A stretch of 64,000 nt of DNA from Bostrychus sinensis (lineage: Eukaryota; Chordata; Actinopteri; Gobiiformes; Eleotridae). The notes beneath the pieces are model-generated. The model was not told where the DNA came from. It did not search any database and was given only the letters and a program-made list of their open reading frames with translations. Every line of letters starts with the position of its first letter. The stretch's first letter is position 1. Made by a program: the position numbers and the translations under genes. The stretch lies in NCBI GenBank assembly GCA_020698575.1, contig CM036247.1, positions 7,509,756 through 7,573,755 on the forward strand. The letters are read 5' to 3'. This document shows, in pieces, positions 48,362-60,734 of this stretch.

Positions 48362-49869
48362 GTTGTCACGCGCTGCTGCTGTTTTGGTGTGAATTGGGGG
48401 TGAAGCTAAGCTTATGTAAGGCCTAGACTAGAGCATCGCCTATGAAACATTATTTAAAATGCACCAGAATGCAGGAAATTACATCTGTTTTGTAGAAAAT
48501 GTCCTGGTGAGGACCCCCTACAATTAACAAACTAACACACCTTTCAGAACAATTTATACCTAAAAAGCTGTCTGTTACACAAGCGCTCAGCAATGTTACC
48601 ATAAATGATATCTCCTATAACAAGCAGATAGTGAACTGTAAATGAAAACTGGTATCTTAAAGTTATTGTCATGTTATTATTATCCACTACTGACAGGACT
48701 GATTGAAAGTCGGGTGGTTTCCTCCCAGTCCTGCCCTGCACGGCACCACTTTAAATTGAGTTGCATGAGACCACTGAGCACAATAGTTAAAAAAATAAAA
48801 AATTGGGACCACGAGACAAAAGCATCTTCCAAATGATGTACCAACCACTGACAGGTGAAGAGTCGACCATGGATTTTCTGATTACGATGCTACCTGTCAG
48901 CGGGCGGGACGTGGAAAATCCTGTCCTCAAATTGTGACTGAGCCGTTTTTGACAAGGACAACATCGTGACGGCTGGACAAATCAAACCGCTGCCCCCAGA
49001 TCTATCCTGGGTTAGACTGGGTATAATGACATGACGACGACGGCGGCAGTGGCGGTAGTAACAGGAAGTGATAACAGTGTGTTGCAAGACTAGACTCCTG
49101 CTCTGCATTGGAAGTGAGGAGTCGCAGTGGCTGTTGCATAGAGCTATAGTGAGCCCCGAGGGTGAAATGTGTCAGCGAGTCACCAGCTGAAATGCCTACA
49201 GCAAATCCATGTCACGCAAGATTTAAACAGAGAGATTCGAGGCTACACTGGTTTCTCTCTTTTTTAATGGCCGGTCAGAAATATATAGCAGTTTGACACG
49301 GCTTTGATACGAACACTCACCGGACATGTTATTAGGTATACATCTGTTCAAACTGCAAATCATGTGAAAGCAGCTCAATGCATTCAGACGTAGAGATGTT
49401 TTCAGAATAAAGCTGCTGACGTTCAAACCGAGCATCAGAATGGAGAAGTATGATGGGTTTACAGGGGCCTATTATGCTGACGTGACTTTTCTGTGCTCTC
49501 TAGCCTGTTCCTCCTCCTCAAAAAAAAAAAAAAGTTAGCCAACATCTTGCTTCATGTTGCTTGTAGCCGTCTTAATTAGCCCCTCGTTCAGCACAAGCAC
49601 ATTCTCCTCTCATGTCTGAACTCAAATCCTCCTAACTTTATTCACATGGAAACTCAAAGGAGACGATCAGAAGGCAGCACTTTCTGTAAAGGAGCAGTGC
49701 CCTAAAGGGTTTGGCCCATGAGGGGGCGCTGTGATTCATAGAAGGTATCTACTTTAACTCTGAAAAGACAGGATTAAATAGATTATAAGTGGTTGGTCTG
49801 TCTTTCTGAATAACTTAAAGGTGCTATGAGCAGTTTGTTTTTCTAATACCTCATAAAATTACCCATGTG

Positions 49870-50340
49870 TCCCCAAACTTTTGTTTATATATAAAGCACT
49901 TCTTGGTAGGTTGCCCCATTATTTAACCGGTATGTTAAACTTCTTACCAACTCCGGTCCCATGACCTTTAAATTCTTCAATCTTACAACTTTAAAAGTGA
50001 AATTGGTAAAAAGGCTTTTAGTTATTTTGCTCCTCATTATTGGAATAAGGCACAGAAATCACTGCATCTGGACAAACTTTTGTCTTTTAAACATTTTAAG
50101 GCTCTTGTGAAAGACTATCCACAATGCCACTGTTCCTGTTTTAAATAACTTTGTGTGTGTGTGTGTGGGTGTGTGTGTGTGTATTTTATGTGTGATGATT
50201 TATTGTCAATATTTTCTATCATGATTTGGCAAATTTTGTTTTTATCCATTGTATGTTTATTTGTCAAACAGGGCACTCAGGAAAAAGAGAGAAGTACTCT
50301 CTCATTGAGTTTTCCCTGTATAAATAAAGTTTAATAATAA
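49870..50340 (+). mobile_element. LINE 3' end fragment
   Basis: The plus strand reads FSYFAPHYWNKAQKSLHLDK and stops at TGTTTTAAATAA near 50145. A tail follows with a (TG)n run and GTTTTCCCTGTATAAATAAAG. The APHYWNKAQKSL block resembles the C-terminus of fish non-LTR reverse transcriptases. It is 5'-truncated. Confidence 0.6.
50151..50182. repeat. TG dinucleotide microsatellite
   Basis: An interrupted (TG)n run lies inside the tail of the 49870-50340 LINE fragment. Confidence 0.9.
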
Positions 50341-51232
50341 TCTACATATGTTCAAACCAAATATTAGTCTTACTGATAACAATGGTACAGCTGATTTATT
50401 CACAATTAAACAAATAATTTAACATAACGGCCAAGTTGTTTATGTTAACGTTTTGGTTTTGGTTCTAAACCTTTGCATCGCCAATCGTGCAATCAGAAAA
50501 GAGACCATTGTTTTAAATTAGACTGCAGTACACTTACCTTTAATCAAAGTAAGTTTAATCATAGATCTGTTTGCATTTTCATCTCAGTTACAGCCAAAAG
50601 ATTATTGCATTTCACCCTTGGCCCACTAATACATTTCTGCCAAAGGTTTGGGCACCCCTGCTGTAGAGGGCTTTGGTCAGAGGAAGGTGTGTTCGCTTCC
50701 TCTGTTACTTTAAAAACACATTGTTTGCAATGCCAGCTTGGGCTGAGAGAGCGAAGTGAGCATGGCCAGCAGCAGGAGAGAAGACGACGCGTTCATTTAT
50801 TATGGCTCCTTTGTTTTAAAATGTGGAATACTAAACAGGAGGTGACCAAGGCAGAGTTGTTGGTATCAGATGGGCTGGTCACATCAGAAACTGCTGTTCC
50901 ACTGGGATTATGTAAGATATCTAGTGTTTAGTAAAAAAGAAAATTTAATAGAAAATAGAAATAGAAAATCCTTGTTGATGCTGGAGGTCAGAGAAGAATA
51001 CAACATAACCACTGCAGCCAAGGTCAGCAGAAAACCATCACTGAACACACGACATGTTGAGGACTGGAGAACAAAAACAGGATGCAGCAGCAGCAGAAGA
51101 CCACAGCTGGGCCACTTGATCAGGTTAAGGTCTGCCCAATAACGTGACCAGTAAGTGGTCTAGACATTCGTATACGTCACAATAAACATGCATTTTCCCT
51201 TTTTTTTGGTGAAATTTGCTTTAAACTCTGAC

Positions 51233-51340
51233 CTTCTCTAGACCCTCCTCCTTCAGACTGATCACATCCAAATCGAAGTCTGTCCTGAGGCCGTTGGTCC
51301 GGTTGAAGGTGATCCTCCCGGTCAGGCCGTCCCAGTGGGC
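51233..51340 (-). CDS. grik2: grik2 exon: distal amino-terminal domain
   Basis: This complete 108-bp exon has 36 codons. It starts AHWDGLTGRITFNRTNGLRT and ends DFDLDVISLKEEGLEK. The acceptor is TGTGCAG above 51340 and the donor is GTCAGA at 51232 downwards. GTCAGA is a slightly weak but legitimate GT donor. It encodes the last strand/helix portion of the extracellular amino-terminal domain that directs subunit assembly. The NRT sequon at residues 14-16 is a likely glycosylation site. It joins in frame to …MALIKE upstream and to IGTWDPASG downstream, matching the known GluK2 order. Confidence 0.95.
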
Positions 51341-51830
51341 CTGCACAGAAACACACACACATACAAAAAAAAGCACATCAGAGACATAGTTTATCCAGCT
51401 TCTGTTGCTTGTCTGTCACTGAAGTCAGACTCCTCTCCACTCACTTGTTGTTTGTGCCGACACACACTGCATTTGTAACAGTGGGAAGGCAATTACCCGA
51501 TCTTTACAGGCATTTAGGGCTGTGATAGGATACAATGTGGCATGAAAGTGGATCCTGGCTCAGAGAGGGATGTGCTGGGACTTCAGGCCTGCGTTTGTGA
51601 GACCAGTGGGAGGCTCACATATGAGTTAGTCTGTCTACACTCATCTCGATGACTAATCCACCAGCCCACTGACCGTCTACTGATGCAGGATACAAGAACA
51701 GAATGATGCCTGGTCGATGAACACAAATTCCATTATTTGAATGTTAATTATCTGCAAGGTTTTCATTTCCTGCAAAGTCTGCAAATGTCTTACATCAACT
51801 GACTAAAATGTAGTTGTATATCCCAACTAA

Positions 51831-52500
51831 GGGCCAGATTTATCAAAGGTTTGCGTGCACGCTAACTGAATAAGATGCACTAAAATTGGAGCAAACCCAG
51901 ACGCAGTTGAGATTTGCGTGTCTTACAGGAGCAGAGCAAACGCAATGCAGATTTTGCTCCTATGACCTAATGAATCTGTAAACTGAGGCGTTCTTCCCAG
52001 AGTGCGCAAAATGGAAGGCGGAGAAAATGCAAATTCATTCATTTACCGCCCACAATATTATTTATCAAGGCTCACCATGACTTTGCGTGCGAAAATAGCG
52101 TATAAATTTAGCACGTTGGAGAAGGACGTGCTAATCTTTTGCACAGATGGCTGCTGTGATTCGTGTGAGACGAAGGAGAAGAAATGAACAAATACGTAGG
52201 GTTAGAGTGTTTGCCACGCGTGCAGATCTATTTGCCATGACGGATGAACAAATTATTCACCAGCACTTTCAGCTATTCTTGGATAATTTTTTGCTTCCGT
52301 TTGTGTTCCACTTCCGCACCTTCCATGACACAAAACAATACACGCAATGATGCCGTTTAAATAGCTCCGCCCCATCTGTTTGCACCTGTCACCGACCACA
52401 CAGTTTGTCTTAGTAATTCACGCGCAACACGAACATTAATAGCGGCCGCATATTTTCTCACTGCACTCACAGTTTAGCACCGTCTTAGTAAATATGGCCC
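51831..52500 (+). mobile_element. PIF/Harbinger-like element with TAA duplication, partly coding
   Basis: The ends are GGGCCAGATTTATCAA and TTAGTAAATATGGCCC, flanked by TAA at 51828-51830 and 52501-52503, the Harbinger target. The plus strand (52147-52347) reads VRRRRRNEQIRRVRVFATRA then DLFAMTDEQIIHQHFQL, resembling the start of a Harbinger transposase (Arg-rich leader, then the TDE.I…F helix). The rest of the transposase is absent. It is a 670-bp deletion derivative. Confidence 0.8.
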
Positions 52501-52548
52501 TAAATGTGTTGCACAGCCAGAAAATCAAGTGAGACTAAGTAAAAGTAT

Positions 52549-53289
52549 AGGTGCATTTACACTCGAGATGGTTTGGTACAGGTAGCCCCTAACCCATGGT
52601 GTTTCCATGACTCTGGGCCCAGGAGACCGGCGTCTGTTACGTAAACACTGACGTCACACAAACGCAACAAAAGTAGTGTTAATAGATGAGATAAAAACAT
52701 GTTTGAAGCTGACTTTTAGGTCTTGCAAATAATATCTAATAGAAAAACAAGCATTGTGTTGTGTGACACTGAAGGTGAAGTTGGATTAGCTACAGTGAAA
52801 AGGAGAATATTTTCAGTTTATCACCAGCTTTCTATGCATTCAATTCAGAATTTAACAACTGACCATACACTGTAACCACATGAGTTTGATTTGTGTTTAA
52901 TGCAAAAACTAAAATTGCCATGTTTTGATCCTTGAACCAAACAGCTGTTTCTACTACCTATACTCAAGCCTTGTTTTTCGTAAAAGTCGAGACAACATTT
53001 AGCTTGTCCTCTCTTGGAATACCGCCTATGAATTAATATTCCCTTTTACTTCTGGTCTCTGGCTTCTTATTTTCCCTGGAATGAGGATTATCTATTGTTC
53101 AGTCATCATGCAGAAGTGTGTAGTTCCACCTTTTACCAAACCTTTCCAAAGCAAATTCCCTCCCCAAAGGATCCCAAAAGTGAGATGGTACGATACACTT
53201 TCTTGGCACACTTTGAACCCACTTTGGAAAGCGGAAACACCTTCGTACCGACCTGACCTGCGCCGTACCGCCCCAGTGAAAATGCACCT
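52549..53289. mobile_element. hAT-like MITE (AGGTGCATTT ends)
   Basis: The ends are AGGTGCATTTACACT and AGTGAAAATGCACCT. Near the right end are GGTACGATAC and CCGACCTGACCTGCGCCGTAC blocks. It is 741 bp and non-coding. No clean target duplication was found. Confidence 0.65.
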
Positions 53290-54117
53290 TATGATGAAAT
53301 AAATTGTAGGCTATAAATGTTACACAGAAATAACATACTAATATTTAACCCCACATTCAGAAAATACTGCGGCATGAATGGAGATTGTGAAATGACCTCC
53401 TGCTGGTTTGAGGAGTTGCAATGTTGGAAGTTCTGTTTGTTGTTTTCTCCTTGAATGTGGATTGATTTGCTTATTCTTTTGCATTCACAACAAGGCTATA
53501 CCCATTCTGCACCTGCAACTATGGTCAGTCAGATGTAGGGCCACCACTTCTTTATAAAAACTGACAGACAACCATCACTGTTAGGTTCAGGCAATTTTTA
53601 TTTATTTTTACATGTCTTTGGATACACAACCTCTTTGCTGTAACCAGTCTACCATCATGCACCTCCGTTTCCTTTTATCTACATTCTTACCAGATAATCT
53701 TACCATTCATTTCAAGATCTGAGCAGAGAAAAGAGCACTAAATATAGGACCGTAATCCCTGTATTTTCTTTAAACATTTACTCGTCTATGCAGCTTCCTA
53801 TATGCAACCTGCTTTGAACCAAAAATGGTCGAATATAAGGCTTTTGTTTCTGCTTTCTACATGTAAATCTCAAAATGGCCGCCTCATCTCCCCAGCAGTA
53901 CAATCCTTTCCACACGAATAACCACACAGATAAATCATTGTATGTTCATTCATATGCCGTAGCTTTTCTCTCTCTCCAGCCATATCCTTATTTACATTCC
54001 TCCTCCGTCTGCCTTCTCCCTGAGCGCGAGTCTGGGAGCTTTTTTGTGTGTGTTAGCTTGTGTGATTGCAAGACAGGGCCAGGTGTAGCAACAAGAGGAG
54101 GGGACCCCTACACCTAC

Positions 54118-54261
54118 CTCTTTGATCAAGGCCATGAAGCGGTTCCCGAAACGCCAGGGCTTGTGGCGGTTGCACTGGAGAGAGCTGACGGTGATCTGCT
54201 GAGACTGCTGCACAGCCACGGCCACCACGTGCACGGCGTCGTACATGAGCGCGGCGTCCGT
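54118..54261 (-). CDS. grik2: grik2 exon: amino-terminal domain
   Basis: This complete 144-bp exon has 48 codons. It starts TDAALMYDAVHVVAVAVQQS and ends PWRFGNRFMALIKE. The acceptor has a pyrimidine tract ending TTCTTCAG above 54261, and the donor is GTAGGT at 54117 downwards. It is phase 0 on both sides. It belongs to the LIVBP-like extracellular amino-terminal domain. The Cys of SSLQCNRHKPW (residue 30) is expected to form the conserved domain disulphide with an upstream Cys that is not in this window. The preceding exon, which in the family ends in a DGFMT-like sequence, was looked for in 54262-64000 and not seen, so it lies beyond the window. Only 2.8 kb separates this exon from the next one. 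Confidence 0.95.
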
Positions 54262-55482
54262 CTGAAGAAGAAAGAAAACAAGAGAGGAAGGAAAAAGAGA
54301 GGAGAGAGGGGGAGAGAGGGAAAAGGCATTAACATGGAGGACAAAACGTGCAGCAAAGCACCACAGCTCTGCTTTGAAAAACAGAGGAATCAGAGTCATT
54401 ATGAGGGATCAAAGCAGGTTTGTGCAGCTTTCACACAATACTCATGGATATTTGATGGTTTCTACTGAGAGCCCTGGTATAGCATTGGTTTAAAAGGGAA
54501 TAAGGCTTGCTTTAAAAACTCAGTGATATTGATCAGCAGGAATATATAAGAGGAATGTGATTAAGAAAAAATAACAAGGTAAGCTTGCTGATGAAAAATT
54601 TAAAGAATAATACCAATGGTTTGCTACATATCACAGACTATTTTCTGATGCACCAAAGCACATTTGGTTTATAATTAGCCTTGGCTAATATTATTTTCTT
54701 TTCCACAAAAAGAAAAAAAAAAGTTTAGTTGTTATTAGTTCTTGTTCATTGGAGCCAGAGGTTGGAACAAACAGATCAATCAGAAAACAGAGAGCCATAC
54801 CAACATGGCCTTAACTCTGCACTGAGCTGTTATAGATACTCGTCTGTTCTGAGGAGGCGCTGGATTATGAGACTTTACTCAAACTTAATGGACTAATTGT
54901 CTTTTTATCTTTTTGTATGTTTTTGGGTCTGAAACCATGTGTCTGAAATAAACAATGAATTAAGGATTTAAGGGATTACTTTACTTTTTGCCATTTATCG
55001 CTTGCTGCTAATTTGCTAAAAAACAAACGCAGCGTCGTTCAAAAAGGTCACAAATGCATTGTGGGTAAAATACTGTAACAGAGTCTATATCGATCCATAT
55101 TTACTGGAAGTGCACGGTGAAAATGGCCAGGTCATGTTTGCAAATGAGAACAGGTTTTCAAACATTTTACATGGTTAAATAAAGGTCAAATAAAAATAAA
55201 ATTAATAAAATAAGAGAAGAAGAGAACTGGGACACACTGCGTTATTCGAAGGTGTGTAAGTTCCAGTATTGGGACAGCATCAGAGTTGGTCCCTTGACAG
55301 TGAATATTTGATATTTTCTCATTCTTTATATACTTTTTACACAATGTACATCAGCTGGACCATATCAAGTTAAAAAAAAATAAAATACAACCAATCTGAA
55401 AAAGGGAGCCTGCTATTAAATCACTCTATTTCAGGTAAAGAATAATCATCAGAAAGAAACTGATATCCGTATACTTAACTTT

Positions 55483-56300
55483 CCTACACCCCTAACTTTT
55501 TAGTTATACCTTTCGCCCTAAGCACAAAAAAATGCAACAATAAAGACTACCATTGAAAAATTATCTAAAGGTCAATAATTCTTTTTTTTTTTTTTCTTTC
55601 GTGGTTACAATGATTGACTTCAGTCCTCTTCACACATAGCCAAATTTCATTCTGTTTATGAAATTGAACCCCTTAAATTCCAGTTTATGTGGTGCATACA
55701 CATCCAGCACAAACAAGGCTCTGCTCAGTCTGGAAACTTTTTCTACTTTGCCCTGATGTGCACATCTCTGTAAGAACTACATTTTGGATTTGGGCTCACG
55801 CAAACACAAACAAACCCATTTCTCAACAAACACTTTCACACCAATTTATGACAACCCTAAAACACACCCAAATCATTTTAGTTCAAAAAATGTTTCTTAT
55901 TTGCTTTGTAGGCTTGATCATTTATACAAACACTAATGTGGCCATCTCCAAATTTATACCTCTGTCTATCATATATGGGGGAAATGGCGCCACCTAGTAA
56001 AAAACAATAAAAACTAAAATTCCAATCCCTCACTATCATGAATCCATGAAATACTTGATAAAAATGTGAAATTATATTGCAGTGACAGTGTATAATAAAA
56101 ATGTAATTTTAATGGGAGTCAATGGCACAAAAAAATGTCTTAGGGGTAAAGCTGTGACTATGTTTTTAGACACCTTTTTAACCTGAAATCCATCCAAAAA
56201 TCCACACCTGGAGCAAAATCTATGCCATTTGAATCAACACAGCAAAGGTTATCCACAAAAAAACAGGTGCAAAACATCAAAAAATGTCTTAGGGTTGCGG
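55483..56300 (+). repeat. Dispersed repeat family D, copy 2 (longer)
   Basis: It shares long near-identical blocks with 47184-47853 (GCCCTAAGCACAAAAAA, CACTTTCACACCAATTTATG, GGCGCCACCTAGTAAAAAAC, CAATCCCTCACTATCATGAA). About 150 bp (55645-55795) is extra here. Confidence 0.75.
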
Positions 56301-57112
56301 GTTAATCATGTAAACTGTATATAGTGGATGAGAACATTTGAAACACCCACTGTCCAGAGACCAAGGCTGATGCTGTCCACACAGAGTCTGTATGTCGGCA
56401 ATCCAATTTCCACTGGATCCACAAAATGACAGCCATTCTAATATGCTCACTGATCCATTTCAGATACATTTCATTTAAAATACATCCAGTCCAATGTGTA
56501 CGTATGACTATAAGGGTTTCTATTCATTGCCAATATCTGCACAAAATAAATCAGAACTGCTTTGCGCTGACCCTTTCTCTCCACATCGCTCCCTCTTCTC
56601 TTATACAATAGCACTTTGAGTAACCTCTGTACTTGCTATTAAACATCGCCGAGGTTGGCTCTCAGCGTGCAAGGCTATATTCGGCAAATAATGATGTTGG
56701 ATGAAATTGTGCTTTGAAATGTACATCAGGCGCGACTGGAGACTCAATGCATGTTCAAGGGGTTTTTGTTCAGATGCTTCAACCATGACAATAAAGAATC
56801 AAGTCTATTTGTGGGATAGGAAGGCTATTACAATTCATCTGCAAGACAGGCTTGGTGTTGTTAAGGAATGCATAAGGAAATGTCAGAGTAATCAGCAGCA
56901 GTAAGCAACAAGTCAAGAGGGCCCTTCAAAATAGATGTTCAAAAAGGACTTTCTAGATTACACTCTTTTTTTTTTTTCTGTTTGTTTCTCATATCAAAGC
57001 TTGATACTGGCCGGCACTGACATTGGAAGCTTTAAGTTATCATTTTCTTGCTACATTTTATGCTCATAGTTGACTTTTTAGTATGATTTGATACAGTACA
57101 GAACTTCATGTG

Positions 57113-57185
57113 TTGTGGTGAACTGGTGACTCTAAATGTCCCATAGTGAATAAATGTGAGAATGAATGGTTGTCTGTCAGCGTGC
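57113..57185 (+). repeat. SINE body fragment
   Basis: It contains GGTGAACTGGTGACTCTAAA and GTGAGAATGAATGGTTGTCT, matching the central part of the 59.4-kb SINE. The head and tail are absent. Confidence 0.6.
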
Positions 57186-57376
57186 GCCTCTAAAGACAAA
57201 CCAACCCAACACCCAAACGCCATCGGAAGAGCTCTGTCTCTGTCTCATGTTCTCCATCTCACGTTCTCCAAACAAAAAGTGACTCCAGATAATCTGCGGC
57301 AACTTGGACCAACAACAGCTACTTTTCTAAACTCTGCAGATAATGGGCTTCTGTAAATAAACCTCCGCAACACTTA

Positions 57377-57586
57377 TGGTGGACTCACACCGACAGTGAT
57401 CTCTCGAACAAGCCCCAAATGACGGAACAAGACTTGGTAGACACTCAAAAGGAATAGGTTCAGACGCAGAAGTTGCGTCCGAAACCTTCCGCTCTTCGTT
57501 AGCGACATGAGGGGGGGGCTGGCGACATGAGAAGCGTGAACTGAGATTAGAAACGAGATTTTGATGCTTTTGGTGTGAGTCCACCA
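57377..57586. mobile_element. Small MITE with TTA duplication
   Basis: The ends TGGTGGACTCACACC and GGTGTGAGTCCACCA are perfect inverses. TTA flanks both sides (57374-57376 and 57587-57589). It is 210 bp and non-coding. The 3-bp TTA target fits PIF/Harbinger. Confidence 0.75.
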
Positions 57587-58682
57587 TTAAGTGTTTCACT
57601 CAAGTATTTATCAGTGAACAAAAAATAAATAAATCTTACGCGCTACATTAAACACATCTTATTACAGTAAGGAGTAAAACTGACTGGGGAGGATTATATT
57701 TTCTATTTTCTTCTGCGCAAGGCTACAAGCTAATGTAAGCTAACTGCACCACAAAAGCGTCACAGGTGTAGAAAACATAATAAAGAGTTTTTCAAACACA
57801 AGTCCCTTATAATTCAACGTTAATTGTGAATCAAGCGCATGGCCAATCAGAGCGCTCCTTCGATGCCGACACCTGCCAATAAAACACGCTCAATCCGCCA
57901 AAACTAGGTCTAGGTACCAGCTAAAGACAGTGCTTACTTGAAATTCAACATTATGCACCAAACTGTTTAGTGTTTTATTGCGAGCATTGTTAAGTTTGGA
58001 AACAGCTTCATGTTTTCATTTAAACATTTATTCCCATTAGTCACAATGATGGTAGTAAAGTGGCAATTAATTGAGTGATTATCACAATTAGAATAGGACA
58101 CAATATAAACAGAGGTAATGTTCCTAAAAGTTAAATTCACAATTAGGAATTTTAATTACACTGATTAACTTCACTTAATTTGTTAACTTTTGTAATCATG
58201 TTGTAGACTTTCTCTGTCTTACGCAATGCCATGTTTTCTTTCTCTATCTTCAAACAACCTCAATTTTTTGTTTCTTAAAAATGTTCCCTAAAAAATAGCC
58301 ATAACACCTGAAAATGTGATGAGATAGGTTTGTTTCCATACATCTACGTAGTTCTTTGTAAAGTGCAACAAAACACTGAAATGCAGTTAACGGCACGGAA
58401 ATTTCAGCTCATTACATGCTACAGTCTTTTTTCATTTTACCACCAAAACAGTACCTTCTATATTTCACACCAATTTAGTTTAGCCTGTTGACTTGTATTT
58501 TATTCTTATCTATAACTCAAATACATGGATTGTGATCAAGTATTCAAAAATTCTGATGCTTTGGAACTACCCAATGAACTGACTGACCTACAAAATTCTT
58601 CCAATACCCATAGGATATAAACACACCTACAATTAAGCTTAAAACTAAAAAAGGTGTATAAAAAAGTTAAAACAACACCAAC

Positions 58683-59012
58683 ATTCATTCATTCATCTTC
58701 TTCCACTTATTCCCATTGGGGGGTCGCAGGTGACTGGAGCCTATCCCAGTAACATTTGGGCCTTAGTTGGCCCCTGGACACAGAGACAAATGCTCACATT
58801 CATCCACTAGGGGCAATGTAGAGTCACCAATTCACCTAAAACATGCACGTCTTTGGATGGTGGGAGGAAGCTGGAGAACCTGGAGAGAACCCATAGTAAC
58901 ACGGGCAGGCTCCTCCCAGAAAGATCATGTGATGGTTGACAACTTGATGATCGAATCCACGATCTCCTTGCTGGGAGGCGGGAACACTAACCACTCTGCC
59001 ACTGTGCACCCC
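58683..59012 (-). mobile_element. tRNA-headed SINE, minus strand
   Basis: The tail (CATTCATTCATTCATCTTC) is at the left. The body carries GGGGCAATGTAGAGTCACCA and ATGCACGTCTTTGGATGGTG. The reversed tRNA-like head is at the right (A-box-like CAGTGGCAGAGTGGTTAGTG and B-box-like GTGGATTCGATCATC on the minus strand). Confidence 0.8.
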
Positions 59013-59419
59013 CCACAACAGCAAGGGCTGACCTCAAAACACATAAAGACTTGTGAATAAATATATAAATACATAACATAATGAAAAAATAAATAAAAGA
59101 AATGCATTGCAATGTGCATTGTTCAAAACAGCAGCACCAAACATCTCCAGGTGTTTCTCTCTGAGGTAACCACCATCAGCTATCAAACTGTAACTTTTAA
59201 ATGTTATTTTTTCAGAGCAGATTGGCGTTGACTCAGAGAGGCTGAACTGGTTCCTTCTCTCTGTTATTATCTACTCTGATTTTGAAAAGATCCTTTCAGA
59301 AAAAAAAAAAAAAAAGATTGGAGCTGGCTCTCACCGTTCACTTTAAAGAGTCGGCTTTTTGCACCGAATCGCTCATAACTGACCCAGCACTGAAAGTTTG
59401 ATTTGGTTAGCACCCAGCG

Positions 59420-59727
59420 GGGGTCACAGTGGCAGAGTGGTTAGTGTTCTGGCCTCGCCAACAAGGAGATCGTGGGTTCAATCCTCAAGCCGGCCATCAC
59501 ACGAACTCTCTGGGTGGAGCCTCCCCGTGTTCCCTCTGGCTTCCTCCCACTGTCAAAGACATGCATGTGTTTGGTGAATTGGTGACTCTAAAGTGAATGA
59601 ATGTGAGGGTGAATGGTTGTCTGTCTGTGTGTGTCTCTGTGTCCAGAAAGTAAATTTACTGGAATAGGCTCCAGTCACCTGCGACACTTAACGAGAATAA
59701 GCAGAAGAAAATGAATGAATGAATGTG
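59420..59727 (+). mobile_element. tRNA-headed SINE, plus strand, best copy
   Basis: The A box is TGGCAGAGTGGTTAG (59430-59444) and the B box GGTTCAATCCT (59475-59485). The body has GACATGCATGTGTTTGGTGA and GGTGAATGGTTGTCTGTCTG, and the tail is AATAAGCAGAAGAAAATGAA with (GAAT)n. It is oriented head-to-head with the SINE at 58683-59012, about 410 bp away. Confidence 0.85.
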
Positions 59728-60734
59728 GTATTAAAGCGGTCAAATGCAGATGACAAATTTCCCTATGGTGACATTAAAGTATACCTTACCTTGCCTATAA
59801 TGGACAGATTTCATGAGCTCCTACAATGCTCCTAAAATGTCACTCGTCATAAGCTCACCATTGACTTTACACTGGTATATAATCCTATAAGAGCTTAGAC
59901 ACTCATTGTACAGTGTTTATGTATAAAATGAAATGTGGACAGTGGAGGAGCAGAGCCATCAGGGAAGTGCCAGTCATCCACGCTCAGAGCAAGAAGCCTA
60001 TAATTCTCTCTTCCTCAAACAAGGGAAAAAAAATCTAATTAGTGTTTGTCTCGCTTGATTGAAAAGCAATCAAAACAGCACTCCACACTTGTTGTATGGA
60101 AATGGTGCCCTGGGGTCTTCTGCAAAGCATTGTCCTGCAGGAAGGGAAGGAGAAAATCCAGACAAAACATGTCATCTTTTTTTTTTTTTTTTTTTTTTGC
60201 TATTTGAGCTTTGATTGAGTGCTGGAAATAAGGAGCTGGAGTATACACAGATCAGGCATAACATTATGACCACCTGCCTAATATGCAACAAACTGCCTAT
60301 TGACATCAGTGAACTATATTAATGGGGTTTTCTGTTTAAAAGTACATGTTTATAAGTGCTTTATTCACTCTTATTATTCAGTAATGCCTTTTGGAATACA
60401 CAGTAGTTTAAATCAGCACAATGCCAATACAATGAAGTAATATGAAAATGAAATAAATCCAAGATACTGCTGATTATGGCCACTAAAAATCATACTTATG
60501 TAATGTCTGTGAAGACTCTCACTCGTCCAGGGTAAATGCATCGCAACAAAAGATAAAAAAAAGCAGTCATCTGGATTGGATTTTTCAAGTTGAAGACGTT
60601 TCACCTCTTATCCAAGAGGCTTTCTCAATTCTGAAATGAACTGGTAAGAGAGCTGGTTTATATTCTTCTAGGAAGGAGGAGTCCTGAAACTAAATTCTAT
60701 TTAGATATCTAGAAACTTAAAAGGATTTTTAGCC

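Larger units (their letters stand above)
32245..51232 (-). other. grik2: grik2 intron between distal ATD exon and linker exon
   Basis: This 18,988-bp intron is bounded by the GTCAGA donor and TTTCAG acceptor. It holds a SINE, nested hAT/foldback insertions, a large foldback element inside a TTA microsatellite, LINE fragments, an 11-bp CpG-rich minisatellite and a dispersed TIR-like repeat. No host coding sequence was found. I recognise nothing in 36380-36960, 39300-40370, 40930-42820, 43660-45240 (apart from a 'cttaaaaagt' type repeat near 43640-43790), 45840-46680 or 48420-49860. Confidence 0.85.
51341..54117 (-). other. grik2: grik2 intron between two ATD exons
   Basis: This 2,777-bp intron is the shortest in the window. 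About half is two DNA-transposon remnants (a Harbinger-like element at 51831-52500 and a hAT-like MITE at 52549-53289). 53290-54117 shows no recognisable feature. Confidence 0.85.

Noticed and set aside
47875..48369. A 164-codon open frame on the minus strand with a repeated SRQRHVSVTSA-like pattern
   Set aside because: It is the translation of the 11-bp minisatellite, which has no stop codon in that direction. There is no start context, splice context or non-repeat sequence to support a gene.
50473..50931. A 152-codon plus-strand frame
   Set aside because: It has no recognisable protein features and runs from repeat-like into unique AT-rich sequence. It is consistent with chance.
1..54261. 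Assignment of the exons to grik1 or grik3 rather than grik2
   Set aside because: WDPASGLNMT in the linker exon, PLAITYVRE in S1 and MYILLAYLG in M1 fit GluK2 better than my recollection of the paralogs. A fish-specific duplicate remains possible.
53875..54468. A 197-codon plus-strand frame over the grik2 exon at 54.1 kb
   Set aside because: It is the antisense shadow of the true minus-strand exon, which has proper splice sites and homology.
59430..59485. A tRNA gene
   Set aside because: A and B boxes are present, but the sequence runs into a SINE body and no acceptor stem closes, so it is a SINE head.
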